A stretch of DNA of 64,000 nucleotides from Desulfarculus baarsii DSM 2075 (GCF_000143965.1 NC_014365.1:709501-773500); one strand, 5' to 3'. Shown: positions 31,090 through 40,077, counted from the first letter of the stretch. Notes: generated by a model from the letters alone, not told the origin. Numbers and translations: made by a program.

Positions 31090-32106
31090 ATGTTGAAACG
31101 TTTGGCGGTTTTTGTAGCGGCCCTGATGCTGGCCGGCGCGTGCGGCGTGGCCCAGGCCCAGCAGACCCTGACTTACAGCAATTTTTTCCCGCCCACCCAC
31201 GCCCAATCGGTGCTGGCCCAGCAGTGGTGTGACGAGGTGGCCAAGCGCACCGACGGCAAGCTGCGGGTGCAGTACTTCCCCGGTCAGACCCTGACCAAGG
31301 CCCCCCAGGCCTTCGAGGGCGTCACCGCCGGCCTTTCCGACATCGCCATGGGCTGCTTCAGCTACACTCGCGGCCGCTTCCCGGTGATGGAGGTGGTGGA
31401 TCTGCCCCTGGGCTACCAGAATGGCCAGGCGGCCACCGCCGTCATCAACGAGGTCTACGCCCAGCTCAAGCCCAAGGAGCTTGACGGCGTGGAGGTGCTC
31501 TATCTGCACGCCCATGGGCCGGGCCTGTTGTTCACCAAGGACAAGCCCGTGGCCAAGCTGGAGGACATGAAGGGCCTGAAGATCCGCTCCCACGGCTCGT
31601 CGGCCCGGCTGGTGCAGGCCCTGGGCGGCACGCCGGTGACCATGGCCATGCCCGAATCCTACCAGGCCCTGTCGCGGGGCACCGTCGACGGTTCGGTCCA
31701 CCCCACCGAATCCAACCTGGGCTGGAAGCTGGGCGAGGTGGTCTCCTATCGCACGGCCTCGTTCCCCGTGGCCTACACCACCGGCTTTTTCGTGGTGATG
31801 AACAAGGCCAAGTGGGACGCCCTGCCCGAGGACGTCAAGGCCACCGTGCGCCAGGTCAACCAAGAGTGGATCGCCAAATCGGCCGCGGCCTGGGACAAGG
31901 CCGACGAGGCCGGCCTGGAGTACTTCCTGAGCCTGCCCGGCCGCAAGGACATCGCCCTCGACGCGGCCGAAAGCGCCCGTTGGGCCGCGGCGGCCAAGCC
32001 GGTGCTCGACGAATACGCCAAGGCCATGGACGAGCGCGGCTTTGACGGCAAGGCCATCGTGAGCGCGGCCCAGGCGGCCCTGGCCAAGCACAACGCCGCC
32101 AAATAG
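31090..32106 (+). CDS. TRAP transporter substrate-binding protein (DctP family)
   Basis: The protein has 338 residues from the ATG at 31090 (GGAG upstream), with a Sec signal peptide ending near AQAQ. DctP-family marks include SNFFPPTHAQS near the mature start, LKIRSHGSSARLVQALGGTP with the conserved substrate-binding Arg, and ESYQALSRGTVDGSV. It binds an organic acid in the periplasm for the DctQM membrane pair encoded just downstream. The ligand is not evident from sequence; if the upstream Tyr-codon leader is real, an aromatic acid is a reasonable guess. Confidence 0.93.
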   Translation: MLKRLAVFVAALMLAGACGVAQAQQTLTYSNFFPPTHAQSVLAQQWCDEVAKRTDGKLRVQYFPGQTLTKAPQAFEGVTAGLSDIAMGCFSYTRGRFPVMEVVDLPLGYQNGQAATAVINEVYAQLKPKELDGVEVLYLHAHGPGLLFTKDKPVAKLEDMKGLKIRSHGSSARLVQALGGTPVTMAMPESYQALSRGTVDGSVHPTESNLGWKLGEVVSYRTASFPVAYTTGFFVVMNKAKWDALPEDVKATVRQVNQEWIAKSAAAWDKADEAGLEYFLSLPGRKDIALDAAESARWAAAAKPVLDEYAKAMDERGFDGKAIVSAAQAALAKHNAAK

Positions 32107-32120
32107 AAAGGATCAGCCCC

Positions 32121-32600
32121 ATGTTGGAGCGGCTTACGTCCTTGGTCAGCCGATTGTTTTCCATCGCCGCCGGCGCGGCCCTGGTGCTGATGATGGCCCT
32201 GACCTGCCTGGACGCCATCCTGCGCGACATCAACATGCCTCTGGTCGGCATCAACGAATCGGTGACCTATCTGGGCGCCCTGGTGCTGGGCTTCAGCCTG
32301 CCCATGACCCAGCGCCGGGGCGGCCAGGTGGGCGTGGAGCTGCTCAGCCGCAAGCTGACGGGCCGGCCGGCCGAGGCGCTGGCGGTGCTGGTGAGTCTGG
32401 TCTCGCTGATTCTCTGCGCGGTGACGGCCTGGCAGTGCTGGGCCTACGCCGGCGAGCTCAAGGCCAGCGGTGAGGTCTCGATGAACCTGGGCCTGCCGGT
32501 GCATCTGGTGACCCAGGCCATCGCGGTGTCGTTTGGCGCGCTGTGCCTGGTGATCCTCAATCAGATGGTCGCGGCCATCGGAAGGCTGGCGGCCAAATGA
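32121..32600 (+). CDS. TRAP transporter small membrane subunit (DctQ family)
   Basis: The 159-residue protein has four predicted membrane helices and the DctQ-like core VGINESVTYLGALVLGFSLPM, followed by a HxGQV-like basic turn (RRGGQVGVELL). It supports the large permease in sodium-coupled uptake. It lies 14 bases after dctP with GAAAGGA as ribosome site, and its stop overlaps the dctM start (ATGA). Confidence 0.92.
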   Translation: MLERLTSLVSRLFSIAAGAALVLMMALTCLDAILRDINMPLVGINESVTYLGALVLGFSLPMTQRRGGQVGVELLSRKLTGRPAEALAVLVSLVSLILCAVTAWQCWAYAGELKASGEVSMNLGLPVHLVTQAIAVSFGALCLVILNQMVAAIGRLAAK

Positions 32601-33919
32601 GCCCCGATGTGGTCGGTTTGGTCGGCATCATCTTGATGCTCATGATCTTTCTCACCGGCATGCCCGTGACCTACGTCATGGCCCTGGTCGGTTGGCTGGG
32701 CTTTTCCTACATCGTCTCGCCCGAGGCCGGCTTGCAGCTTCTGGCCCGCGACATGGTGGGCACCTTCCAATCGAGCACGCTGGTGGTGGTGCCGCTGTTC
32801 ACGCTGATGGGCCAGTTCGCCTTGCAGGCCGGGGTCAGCAAGCGGCTCTACGAAGTGGCCCACCGCTTCACCGGAGCCATGCCCGGCGGCCTGGCCATGG
32901 CCACCGTCCTGGCCTGCACCGGCTTTGGCGCGGTGTGCGGCTCATCCACGGCCACGGCGGCGACCATGGCCACCGTGGGCCTGCCCGAGATGAGCCGGCG
33001 CAATTATTCCCCGGCCCTGGCCACCGGCGCGGTGGCCAGCGGCGGCAGCCTGGGCATGCTCATGCCGCCCAGCGTGGTGCTGATCGTCTATGGCGTGCTG
33101 ACCGAGGCCTCCATCGGGCGATTGTTCGTGGCCGGCATCATCCCGGCGCTGCTGATCGCCCATCTGTTCATCGTGGCCATCGCCGTGGTCTGCTGGCTGC
33201 GGCCCAAGGCCTGCCCGGTGGGCGAGAGCTACTCGTGGGCCGACAAGTTCGCCGCGCTGCGCGAGGTGGGCGAGGTGATCCTGGTCTTTTTGCTGGTGCT
33301 GGGCGGGCTGGTGCGCGGCTGGTTCACCGAGATCGAGGCCGGCGGCGTTGGCGCGATGCTGATGCTGATGGTCGGCCTGGCTCGCCGGCAGATGACCTGG
33401 CTGGCCTTTCGCAAAGCCCTCAACGACACCCTGTGGACCTCGTGCATGACGATGATGCTGGTGGCCGGGGCGGTGGTCTTCGGCCACTTTCTGACCATCA
33501 CGCGCATCCCCTTCGCCGTGGCCGAACTGGTGGCCGGGCTGGACTGGCCGGCCTGGGCGGTGATCGTGGCCATCGGCGCGGTTTATCTGATCGGCGGCTG
33601 CATCATCGACGCCCTGGCCCTGGTCATGCTGACGGTGCCGATCTTCCTGCCCATCGTCACGGGGCTGGGCTTCGATACGATCTGGTTCGGCGTGATCATC
33701 GTGCTGCTGACGCAGATGGGCGTGATCACCCCGCCGGTGGGCATAAACGTCTATGTCGTGCAGGGCATCGCCCGCGACGTCAAGCTGGAGGCCATTTTCA
33801 AGGGCTCGATGCCTTTCCTGGTCGCGCTGATCGTGGGCATGCTGATCCTGGTGACCTTCCCGCTCATCGCCACCTGGCTGCCCGACCAAGTCTATCAACA
33901 CCTGGCCGTGGGGCGCTGA
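32597..33919 (+). CDS. TRAP transporter large permease subunit (DctM family)
   Basis: This 440-residue protein has about 12 membrane helices and the DctM signatures CTGFGAVCGSSTATAATM, SGGSLGMLMPPSVVLIVYG and QMGVITPPVGINVYVVQG. It is the ion-coupled carrier of the TRAP system. The start ATG overlaps the dctQ stop. No T-run terminator follows; a 9-bp stem-loop lies about 60 bases downstream. Confidence 0.94.
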   Translation: MSPDVVGLVGIILMLMIFLTGMPVTYVMALVGWLGFSYIVSPEAGLQLLARDMVGTFQSSTLVVVPLFTLMGQFALQAGVSKRLYEVAHRFTGAMPGGLAMATVLACTGFGAVCGSSTATAATMATVGLPEMSRRNYSPALATGAVASGGSLGMLMPPSVVLIVYGVLTEASIGRLFVAGIIPALLIAHLFIVAIAVVCWLRPKACPVGESYSWADKFAALREVGEVILVFLLVLGGLVRGWFTEIEAGGVGAMLMLMVGLARRQMTWLAFRKALNDTLWTSCMTMMLVAGAVVFGHFLTITRIPFAVAELVAGLDWPAWAVIVAIGAVYLIGGCIIDALALVMLTVPIFLPIVTGLGFDTIWFGVIIVLLTQMGVITPPVGINVYVVQGIARDVKLEAIFKGSMPFLVALIVGMLILVTFPLIATWLPDQVYQHLAVGR

Positions 33920-33980
33920 CGCGCCAGCGGCTCAGGCCTTTTTCGCGCGCGGGCGCGCCGCCGGGGGCCCAGACCTCTGG

Positions 33981-34015
33981 GGCGCGCCCCGCCTTTGCCG
34001 GCGGCCGGGCGCGCC
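33981..34015. repeat. 9-bp GC inverted repeat between dctM and the next gene
   Basis: GGCGCGCCC-N17-GGGCGCGCC, with a further GGCGCGCC-like block nearby, lies in the 106-base gap between convergent genes. No T-run on either strand; it may help end both transcripts but this is weak. Confidence 0.35.
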
Positions 34016-34025
34016 GCCTTGGCCC

Positions 34026-34316
34026 TCAGCCGACGATCACCGGCTGGCCCAGGTTGCCGAACGAGAAGTTGTAGAACACATTGTGGCCGTTGTAGTCCAG
34101 CACGCGCAGGTCGTCCTCCTGCAAGACGTCGCCCATGATGTAGTCGAACTTCTTGCCGTACTTCCTGCGCACCTCGTCCACGTCCAGTTCGTAGGCGATG
34201 AACTTCATGATGCCCTTGGCCTGAAGCTTTTCGACGAACTTTGGCTCGCTCAGCGAACCGTAGCTGGTCAGGATCAGGATCGGGCCGGTGCCCGTGAAGA
34301 TAACTCCCGCCTTCAT
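34026..34316 (-). CDS. small cytoplasmic protein of unknown function (96 aa)
   Basis: I do not recognise the family. The 96-residue protein has no signal or membrane segment. It alternates strands and helices (GVIFTGTGPILILTSYGSL; KFIAYELDVDEVRRKYGKKFDYIMGDV) and ends FGNLGQPVIVG. The ribosome site is strong (AAGGAGG, then ATG at 34316), and the composition is less GC-biased than its neighbours, with many Lys, Tyr and Phe. Both argue for a real, well expressed gene. It stands alone between the TRAP operon and an exported protein. Confidence 0.75.
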   Translation of the reverse strand: MKAGVIFTGTGPILILTSYGSLSEPKFVEKLQAKGIMKFIAYELDVDEVRRKYGKKFDYIMGDVLQEDDLRVLDYNGHNVFYNFSFGNLGQPVIVG

Positions 34317-34466
34317 GACGCGCCTCCTTGTCAGAAGTTAAGAGCCCCTCCCTTGCTTCTGATTTCAGTCTGCGGCCGGTGGCGTGGCGCTGTCAATGGG
34401 CCAAATCACGGCGTGACGACGGGGTTTTGGTGGGTCGTGGCGCGGCCTGGCCGGCCGCCGGGCGGG

Positions 34467-35348
34467 TCAGCGCGCCAGCAGGCCCTTGAGCGCGGCCCAG
34501 TCGATGGCCGCCACAACCTCGGCGGCCCGCTTGGCGTCGGCCTGCACCTGGACGACGACGGTCTGCGCCGCGTCGTAGGGCGCCTCGGCGTCTGGCTCGG
34601 CCTCCATGAACACGCCGCCTTCCTCCTCGATCATGCGCCAATCGCCGATGAAGATGGTGGTCACGCCCTCTTGCCAGCCGTTGTGCGGGTCTTGCTCGCC
34701 TTCGCTGCGGAAGGCCTGGAGGCCCTCCACCGCCTCGATCGGCTTGACCGGCCGGGCGAAGCTTTCGGAAAACGAATTGGCGGTGAGGATGATCTCCAGC
34801 TTGGCGTCGTGGGGGGCGTAGGCCTCTTCGACGCCGCGCAACTCCTGCTCGCGGCCGGCGTAGACGGCGTCGAGCCTCTGCGAGACCTCCTCGGCCTGGC
34901 GCTGCAAGACCTGGGCCCGCTGGTAGTCGCCCTTTTCCATGGCCGTGGCCATCTCGGCCACCAGCTTTTCGAATTGCTCCTGGATCTGTTTGGACGACTG
35001 ATCGTCTTCCTGCTTTTTGAGGATCTCCACGCCGTCGCTGATGACCTTGGCCTGGGCCTCCTCCAGGCGGGGCGTGTCCTGCCACGAGACCTGATAGGCC
35101 ACCATCAGCGGCGCTTCCTCGGCGCCCACGCCCATGTAATCGGGGGCGACGACCTCGGTCTGGTCGACCAGATCCCAGCCCTCCGGCCCGGCCGGATGGG
35201 CCTTGGCGAAACAGTCCAGCACCCGCACGTAAAATTCGCGCTCGTTGGGCAGAGCCTGACGCGATTCGCCGTCGGCCAGGGCCGACTGGGCCGGCCAGGC
35301 CAGCAGCCAGCACAGCATCAAAGCGTAATTGATTGATTTGCCAAGCAT
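34467..35348 (-). CDS. exported protein of unknown function with central coiled coil
   Basis: The 293-residue protein has an N-terminal signal peptide (hydrophobic core LMLCWLLAWP, cleavage after ALA). A central helical, charged segment (about 100-165) is likely coiled coil: EEAQAKVISDGVEILKKQED and QRQAEEVSQRLDAVYAGREQ. A C-terminal part has strands and an acidic tail. No enzymatic motif is visible. It is probably periplasmic. The gene has no operon partner, lying between a small cytoplasmic protein and the Spy-like gene, all on the same strand but with gaps of 150-180 bases. Confidence 0.75.
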   Translation of the reverse strand: MLGKSINYALMLCWLLAWPAQSALADGESRQALPNEREFYVRVLDCFAKAHPAGPEGWDLVDQTEVVAPDYMGVGAEEAPLMVAYQVSWQDTPRLEEAQAKVISDGVEILKKQEDDQSSKQIQEQFEKLVAEMATAMEKGDYQRAQVLQRQAEEVSQRLDAVYAGREQELRGVEEAYAPHDAKLEIILTANSFSESFARPVKPIEAVEGLQAFRSEGEQDPHNGWQEGVTTIFIGDWRMIEEEGGVFMEAEPDAEAPYDAAQTVVVQVQADAKRAAEVVAAIDWAALKGLLAR

Positions 35349-35530
35349 GAGCCTATTGCGCCCTTTTGTCGCTCACGGTTGGGCCCGCGGTCGCCACGAA
35401 ATGATTCACCCCTCCGGCGCGGCCGGAAGTTGGGCATAATTTACACGATATTCGGTCGAACCGGCTGGGAAAATTGAACAACGACCACCAACGACCCACT
35501 TTGGCCGCGTCGCGCCGGCCTACCCCCGGA

Positions 35531-36103
35531 TTACAGCCCCAGCCAGGCCGCCTGCTCGGGGCCGACGGTGTCGGCCAGGCCAGCCAGATATTCGCGCCCG
35601 ACCATGAACGCCGCCGCGCGCAGCCGGCCGATCTCGGCCATGGTCTGGGCCAGCTTTTCCTGGTCAACCGTGGGCGCGCTCATCTGATAGGCCGCCTCCA
35701 GGCAAAGGGCGCAGATCTGGCCGTGCAGGGCCATGAGCTTTTTCAGCCCGGCGTGGGCCAACTCGCGCACCCGCGCCAACTGGGCCTGGCTCAGGCCTTG
35801 CTGGGCCAGGTCCGGCCCTTTGTAGCCGCCCGCCATGCCCGCCATCATGCCGCAGCCGGCCATGGCCTCGCCGCCGGCCACCAACGCCGCCGCGCCGCCG
35901 GCCGCTTTCATGTGGGCCATCATCATGGCCATCATCCCGCCCTGGCCCATGGCGGCCATCTTGCCCATGGCCGGTTTTTTGGGCTTGGCCCGGGCGGCGG
36001 CGGCCGGTTTGGCCAGGCCCTGGCCGTGACCTGGCTGGGCCAGGGCCGCGCCGCCGCACAAAACAAACGCCGCGACGACAAGCAAAACAAACGCGCGTTT
36101 CAT
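35531..36103 (-). CDS. Met-rich exported protein resembling Spy/CpxP or zinc-resistance proteins
   Basis: The protein has 190 residues from the ATG at 36103 (GGAGGG upstream). A Sec signal (VLLVVAAFVLCGGAALA) is followed by a basic Ala/Lys/Pro stretch and a Met/Gly-rich segment (MGKMAAMGQGGMMAMMMAHM). The C-terminal helical half has an LSQAQLARVRELAHAGL repeat-like start, as in the LTxxQ motif of Spy/CpxP. Met clusters, two Cys and several His suggest copper or other soft-metal binding, or an envelope-stress chaperone. It is divergent from the radical SAM gene with about 100 bases between them. Confidence 0.65.
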   Translation of the reverse strand: MKRAFVLLVVAAFVLCGGAALAQPGHGQGLAKPAAAARAKPKKPAMGKMAAMGQGGMMAMMMAHMKAAGGAAALVAGGEAMAGCGMMAGMAGGYKGPDLAQQGLSQAQLARVRELAHAGLKKLMALHGQICALCLEAAYQMSAPTVDQEKLAQTMAEIGRLRAAAFMVGREYLAGLADTVGPEQAAWLGL

Positions 36104-36174
36104 GATCAACCCTCCAAAGGATCAGCCCATGGTTGAAATTATCAGGCCCCGCGCCCCGGTCGCGCAAGAGCCGA

Positions 36175-36203
36175 TTGCCCCGCCGGCCGGCCGGCCCTAT
36201 ACT
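36175..36203 (+). promoter_or_regulatory. sigma-70 promoter placing +1 at the radical SAM start codon
   Basis: TTGCCC (36175-36180), exactly 17 bases, then TATACT (36198-36203). The predicted start falls at about 36210, the A of the chosen ATG, implying a leaderless transcript. No Shine-Dalgarno sequence precedes the ATG. Confidence 0.6.
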
Positions 36204-36209
36204 TGCCCG

Positions 36210-37946
36210 ATGAAAAGCCTTCACGACCAAACCCTGGCCCAGCCGCCGTTTCTACCCGCCAGCCGCGCCGAGATGGACGACCTGGGCTGGGCCGAACTGG
36301 ACGTGCTGCTGGTCAGCGGCGACGCCCACGTCGATCATCCCGCCTTTGCCATGGCCCTGCTGGGCCGCTGGCTGGTGGCCCACGGCTTTCGCGTGGGCGT
36401 GGCGGCCCAGCCCGATTGGCGGCGGCCCGATTCCGTCACGGCCATGGGCCGGCCCAGGCTGCTGGCCGGCGTGGGCGCGGGGGCGGTGGACTCCATGCTG
36501 GCCCACCGCACGGCCTTCAACCTGCCGCGCAGCGACGACGCCTACACCCCCGGCGGCAAGGCCGGGGCCAGGCCCGATCGGGCCACCATCGTCTATGTCA
36601 ACCTGGTCAAGCAGGCCTTCCCCGGCCTGCCGGTGGTCATCGGCGGCATCGAGGCCTCGCTGCGGCGGGTGACGCACTATGATTTCTGGACCGACAAGCT
36701 GCGACGCTCGATCCTCCTGGACGCCAAGGCCGACGCCCTGGTTTACGGCATGGGCGAGCTGCCGCTTTTGGCGATCGCCCGCCGCCTGGCCCAAGGCGAC
36801 GCCGACGAGCCGGTGGCCCGGCGGCTGCTGGGCGCGCCCGGCGTGGCCGTCATGGGTCGCATCGAAGACCTGCCGCCCCAGGCCGAGGTCGTGATCCTGC
36901 CCAGCCACGAGGAAATCGTGGCCCAGCCGGCCCGCCTGATGGAGGCCACCCTGGCCCTGGAGCGCCAGGCCCACCAAGGCTGGCGCTGGGCCGCCCAGGC
37001 GGTCGGCGGCCGGGCCTTGCTCGTGGCCCCGCCGGCCCGGCCCCTGAGCACCGCCGAGCTGGACATGCTCCACGATCTGCCCTTCCGCCGCGTGGCCCAC
37101 CCGATCCATGATCAGCCCGTGCCCGGCCTGGCCACGGTGGCCACCTCGATCATCTCGCACCGTGGCTGCGGCGGCGGATGCAGCTTTTGTAGCCTGGCCC
37201 TGCACCAGGGCCGGGCCATCAGCTCGCGCTCGGCCCGATCGATCCTGGCCGAGGCCCAGGAATTGGCGCGCCTGAACAACGGCCGCGTGGCCATCAGCGA
37301 CGTGGGCGGGCCCAGCGCCAACATGTGGGGCGGCCGCTGCGCCGGCGATCGCCAAAGCTGCGCCCGCGCCAGTTGCCTGACGCCAAAGATCTGCCCACAG
37401 TTCCAGGTCGACCAGATGGCCATCATCGATCTGCTGACGCGCCTGGCCGCCACGCCCGGCGTGGGCCACGTGCGGGTGGCCAGCGGCGTGCGTTTCGATC
37501 TGGCCCTGCAACAACCCGCCTACGCGCGGGCCCTGGTCGAGCGCTTCGTGGGCGGCCAACTGAAGCTGGCCCCCGAACACGTCAGCCCCGGCGTTCTGGC
37601 CCTGATGCGCAAGCCCGGCCTGGATGTTTTCGAGCGATTTTTGCGGGTGTTCGAGCAGATCAGCCGTCAGGCGGGCAAAGAGCAATACGTCGTGCCCTAC
37701 TTCATGAGCGCCTTTCCCGGCTGCGGCGACGCCCAGATGCGCGAGCTGACCCAGTGGCTGGGCCAACGCCACTGGCGGCCCCAACAGGTGCAGTGCTTCG
37801 AGCCCACCCCCGGCACGGTGGCCACGGCCATGTTCGCCACCGGCCAAGACCCCCAGGGCCGGCCGATCTTCGTGGCCCGCGACGGGGCCCAGCGCCGGCG
37901 ACAGCACGGCCTGCTCACGCCGCGGCCCGGCCGCCGGCGCGGATAA
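36210..37946 (+). CDS. YgiQ-family radical SAM protein
   Basis: The 578-residue protein begins with the family's FLPASRAEMDDLGW motif and has an N-terminal domain (about 1-290). The radical SAM core follows, with cluster motif SHRGCGGGCSFCSLALHQGR (three Cys, C-x3-C-x2-C) near residue 315. A further Cys group (GGRCAGDRQSCARASCLTPKICPQF) may bind an extra cluster. Later motifs LKLAPEHVSPGVLALMRKPG and YVVPYFMSAFPGC are typical of YgiQ. The reaction of this family is not established. Two upstream in-frame ATGs (36102, 36129) would lie before the predicted promoter, so 36210 is preferred. Confidence 0.9.
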   Translation: MKSLHDQTLAQPPFLPASRAEMDDLGWAELDVLLVSGDAHVDHPAFAMALLGRWLVAHGFRVGVAAQPDWRRPDSVTAMGRPRLLAGVGAGAVDSMLAHRTAFNLPRSDDAYTPGGKAGARPDRATIVYVNLVKQAFPGLPVVIGGIEASLRRVTHYDFWTDKLRRSILLDAKADALVYGMGELPLLAIARRLAQGDADEPVARRLLGAPGVAVMGRIEDLPPQAEVVILPSHEEIVAQPARLMEATLALERQAHQGWRWAAQAVGGRALLVAPPARPLSTAELDMLHDLPFRRVAHPIHDQPVPGLATVATSIISHRGCGGGCSFCSLALHQGRAISSRSARSILAEAQELARLNNGRVAISDVGGPSANMWGGRCAGDRQSCARASCLTPKICPQFQVDQMAIIDLLTRLAATPGVGHVRVASGVRFDLALQQPAYARALVERFVGGQLKLAPEHVSPGVLALMRKPGLDVFERFLRVFEQISRQAGKEQYVVPYFMSAFPGCGDAQMRELTQWLGQRHWRPQQVQCFEPTPGTVATAMFATGQDPQGRPIFVARDGAQRRRQHGLLTPRPGRRRG

Positions 37947-37967
37947 AAAAGCCGCTTCCGGCCCGGC
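37945..37967 (-). terminator. weak intrinsic terminator after the lipoprotein gene
   Basis: On the minus strand a short stem (GCCG / CGGC, 9-base loop) ends in TTTTTT, about 50 bases past the lipoprotein stop. The stem is only 4 bp, so this is tentative. The T-run abuts the end of the convergent radical SAM gene. Confidence 0.35.
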
Positions 37968-38015
37968 CGCCAAACAGCGCGGGGCTTGATCCGCCCGCGC
38001 GCCCCCGGCCAGGGT

Positions 38016-38654
38016 TTAGCGCAAGCGCAGCGGCAGCCTCAGCGTGCCCGGCGCGCCGCTGATGACCAGATCCACCGTGTTTTGCCCTTCGGCCAGCAAG
38101 GGTTTGCCGTCGCCATCGTTCAGGCCAAAGCGCATCAGGTAGAGCTTGGACCACGGCCCCCAGAACGGATAGAGCGCCTCGTCGATGGCCGTGCGCCTGG
38201 TCAGGCGGCGACGGTCGAGGGGCGAGATCTTGCGTCCGTCTGGCGTTTGCAGATAGACCACGAAGGTTGGCTCGCTGGAGGCCAGGTTGTTCCATTTGTC
38301 CTCGGGCACGTAGAGGCTGAGGATCACGTCGTGGAACTTGGCCAGGGCCGATGCGGCCTCGGCCTGGGCCTGGGCCTGGGCCTTGGGCCCCAGGTCGAAG
38401 GCGGCCACGCGGCGCTGGATCTGGGCCTGGCGCACCGCCGCGTTGAGGGGCAGGGCCGCCGCGTTCATGACCATGGCCACGCCGTCGTGATCCTGGGCCT
38501 GGGCCAGGTCCGGTTCGATGACGGCCAGATAGGCCTGCTGTTCGGGCCGCTGAGCGGGGTCGAACTCGGCCCCGATCTTTTTGGCCGTCTGGCAGCCGCA
38601 GAGCGCCGCCGTCAGCAGGCAGCACAGGGCCAGGGCCAGCCTTGCCTTGCTCAT
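38016..38654 (-). CDS. lipoprotein of unknown function
   Basis: The protein has 212 residues with a clear lipoprotein signal (CCLLTAALCGC, Cys at about residue 21). The mature part holds an Ala/Gln-rich helical stretch (GPKAQAQAQAEAASALAKF) and a C-terminal strand-rich region (FVVYLQTPDGRKISPLDRRR; VDLVISGAPGTLRLPLRLR). No known domain is recognised. Its start overlaps the purB stop by four bases, so it is co-translated with purB, though a functional link is not apparent. Confidence 0.75.
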   Translation of the reverse strand: MSKARLALALCCLLTAALCGCQTAKKIGAEFDPAQRPEQQAYLAVIEPDLAQAQDHDGVAMVMNAAALPLNAAVRQAQIQRRVAAFDLGPKAQAQAQAEAASALAKFHDVILSLYVPEDKWNNLASSEPTFVVYLQTPDGRKISPLDRRRLTRRTAIDEALYPFWGPWSKLYLMRFGLNDGDGKPLLAEGQNTVDLVISGAPGTLRLPLRLR

Positions 38655-39970
38655 CGAGCGCCTCCTTTGGGCCCGAAGACCTCGCCAAAGATGAAATCGA
38701 CGTTTTTGAAGTGGGGGGCCAGGTCGAACTGTTTTTCGATCAGCGCCGGCCCGCCCTGGCCCAGGGCGGCCATGACCTCGGCGTCGGCCAGCAGGCGTTG
38801 TTTGAAGCTGCCGCCCTCGGCCCAGGTGGCCATGGCGTTGCGTTGCACCAGGCGGTAGGCGTCCTCGCGGCTGAGGCCGGCCTCGACCAGGGCCAGCAGC
38901 ACCTGTTGGCTGTGGATCAGTCCGCCGGTGAGGTTGAGGTTTTTGAGCATGCGCTCGGGGTGGACCGTCAGGCGCTCGACCACGCCGGCCAGGCGATGCA
39001 GCGAGTAGTGGGCCAGCACGTTGGCGTCGGGGCCGATGGCCCGCTCCACCGACGAATGGCTGATGTCGCGCTCATGCCACAGGGCCATGTCCTCCAGGGC
39101 GGCCATGGCGTAGGCCCGCAGCAGCCGGGCCTGACCCGAGAGGTTTTCGCTGCTGACGGGGTTGCGCTTGTGGGGCATGGCGCTGGAGCCCTTTTGGCCC
39201 TTGCCGAAGCTCTCCTCGACCTCCAGCACCTCGGTGCGCTGCAAATGGCGGATCTCCACGGCCAGGCGTTCGACGCTGCCGCCCAGGATGGCCAGGGCGC
39301 AGAAATACTCGGCCAGGCCATCACGGCTGACGACCTGGGTCGAGGCCACGGCGGCGCGCAGGCCCAGCTCCTCCATGACCATGGCCTCCAACTCGGTGGG
39401 CAGATGGGCGTAGGTGCCCACCGCGCCGCTGATCTTGCCCCGGGCGGCGGCGTCGATGGCGCTGACGACGCGGTCGCGGTCGCGCTGGAACTCGGCGTGA
39501 AAGCCGGCCAGCTTGAGGCCGAAGGTCACCGGCTCGGCGTGGATGCCGTGGCTGCGGCCCATCTGGGGCGTGAGCTTGTGCTCGTGGGCGCGCTTTTCCA
39601 GGGCGGCCAGCAGGCGATCGAGGGCGGCCAGGATCAACTGGCCGGACTGCTTGATCAAAAGGGCGTAGGCCGTGTCGAGGACGTCGGAGCTGGTCATGCC
39701 CATGTGGATGAAGCGGCTCGACGGCCCGACGTGTTCGGCCACGTTGGTCAAAAAGGCGATGACGTCGTGGCGGGTCTCTTTTTCGATTTCTTCGATGCGC
39801 GCCGCGTCAAAGGCGGCCTTGGCCTCGATCTGGGCCAGATCCTCGGCCGGGATGCGGCCCAGCTTATGCCAGGCGCGGCAGGCGGCCAGTTCGACCCGCA
39901 GCCAGGCGGCGTATTTGCTCTCGTCGGTCCAGAGTCGGCCCATTTCGGGCAGGGTGTAGCGGGCGATCAC
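38651..39970 (-). CDS. purB: adenylosuccinate lyase
   Basis: The 439-residue member of the fumarase/aspartase superfamily cleaves SAICAR and adenylosuccinate in purine synthesis. The signature GSSAMPHKRNPVSSENLS is present, as are the active-site regions MGMTSSDVLDTAYALL and MGRSHGIHAEPVTFG. Translation starts at GTG 39970 with GGAGGAA seven bases before it; the next Met follows at residue 10. The downstream lipoprotein gene overlaps its end by four bases. Confidence 0.96.
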   Translation of the reverse strand: MIARYTLPEMGRLWTDESKYAAWLRVELAACRAWHKLGRIPAEDLAQIEAKAAFDAARIEEIEKETRHDVIAFLTNVAEHVGPSSRFIHMGMTSSDVLDTAYALLIKQSGQLILAALDRLLAALEKRAHEHKLTPQMGRSHGIHAEPVTFGLKLAGFHAEFQRDRDRVVSAIDAAARGKISGAVGTYAHLPTELEAMVMEELGLRAAVASTQVVSRDGLAEYFCALAILGGSVERLAVEIRHLQRTEVLEVEESFGKGQKGSSAMPHKRNPVSSENLSGQARLLRAYAMAALEDMALWHERDISHSSVERAIGPDANVLAHYSLHRLAGVVERLTVHPERMLKNLNLTGGLIHSQQVLLALVEAGLSREDAYRLVQRNAMATWAEGGSFKQRLLADAEVMAALGQGGPALIEKQFDLAPHFKNVDFIFGEVFGPKGGAR

Positions 39971-40077
39971 GTCGGGGTTCCTCCACTGGGACGCGGCGAC
40001 GGCGGCCGCGTGGTTTTAGCGATTATCGTAGAGCCTGGCGGCGCTTGAGTCAATGCGATACGGCGGCCGCGCGCCCC

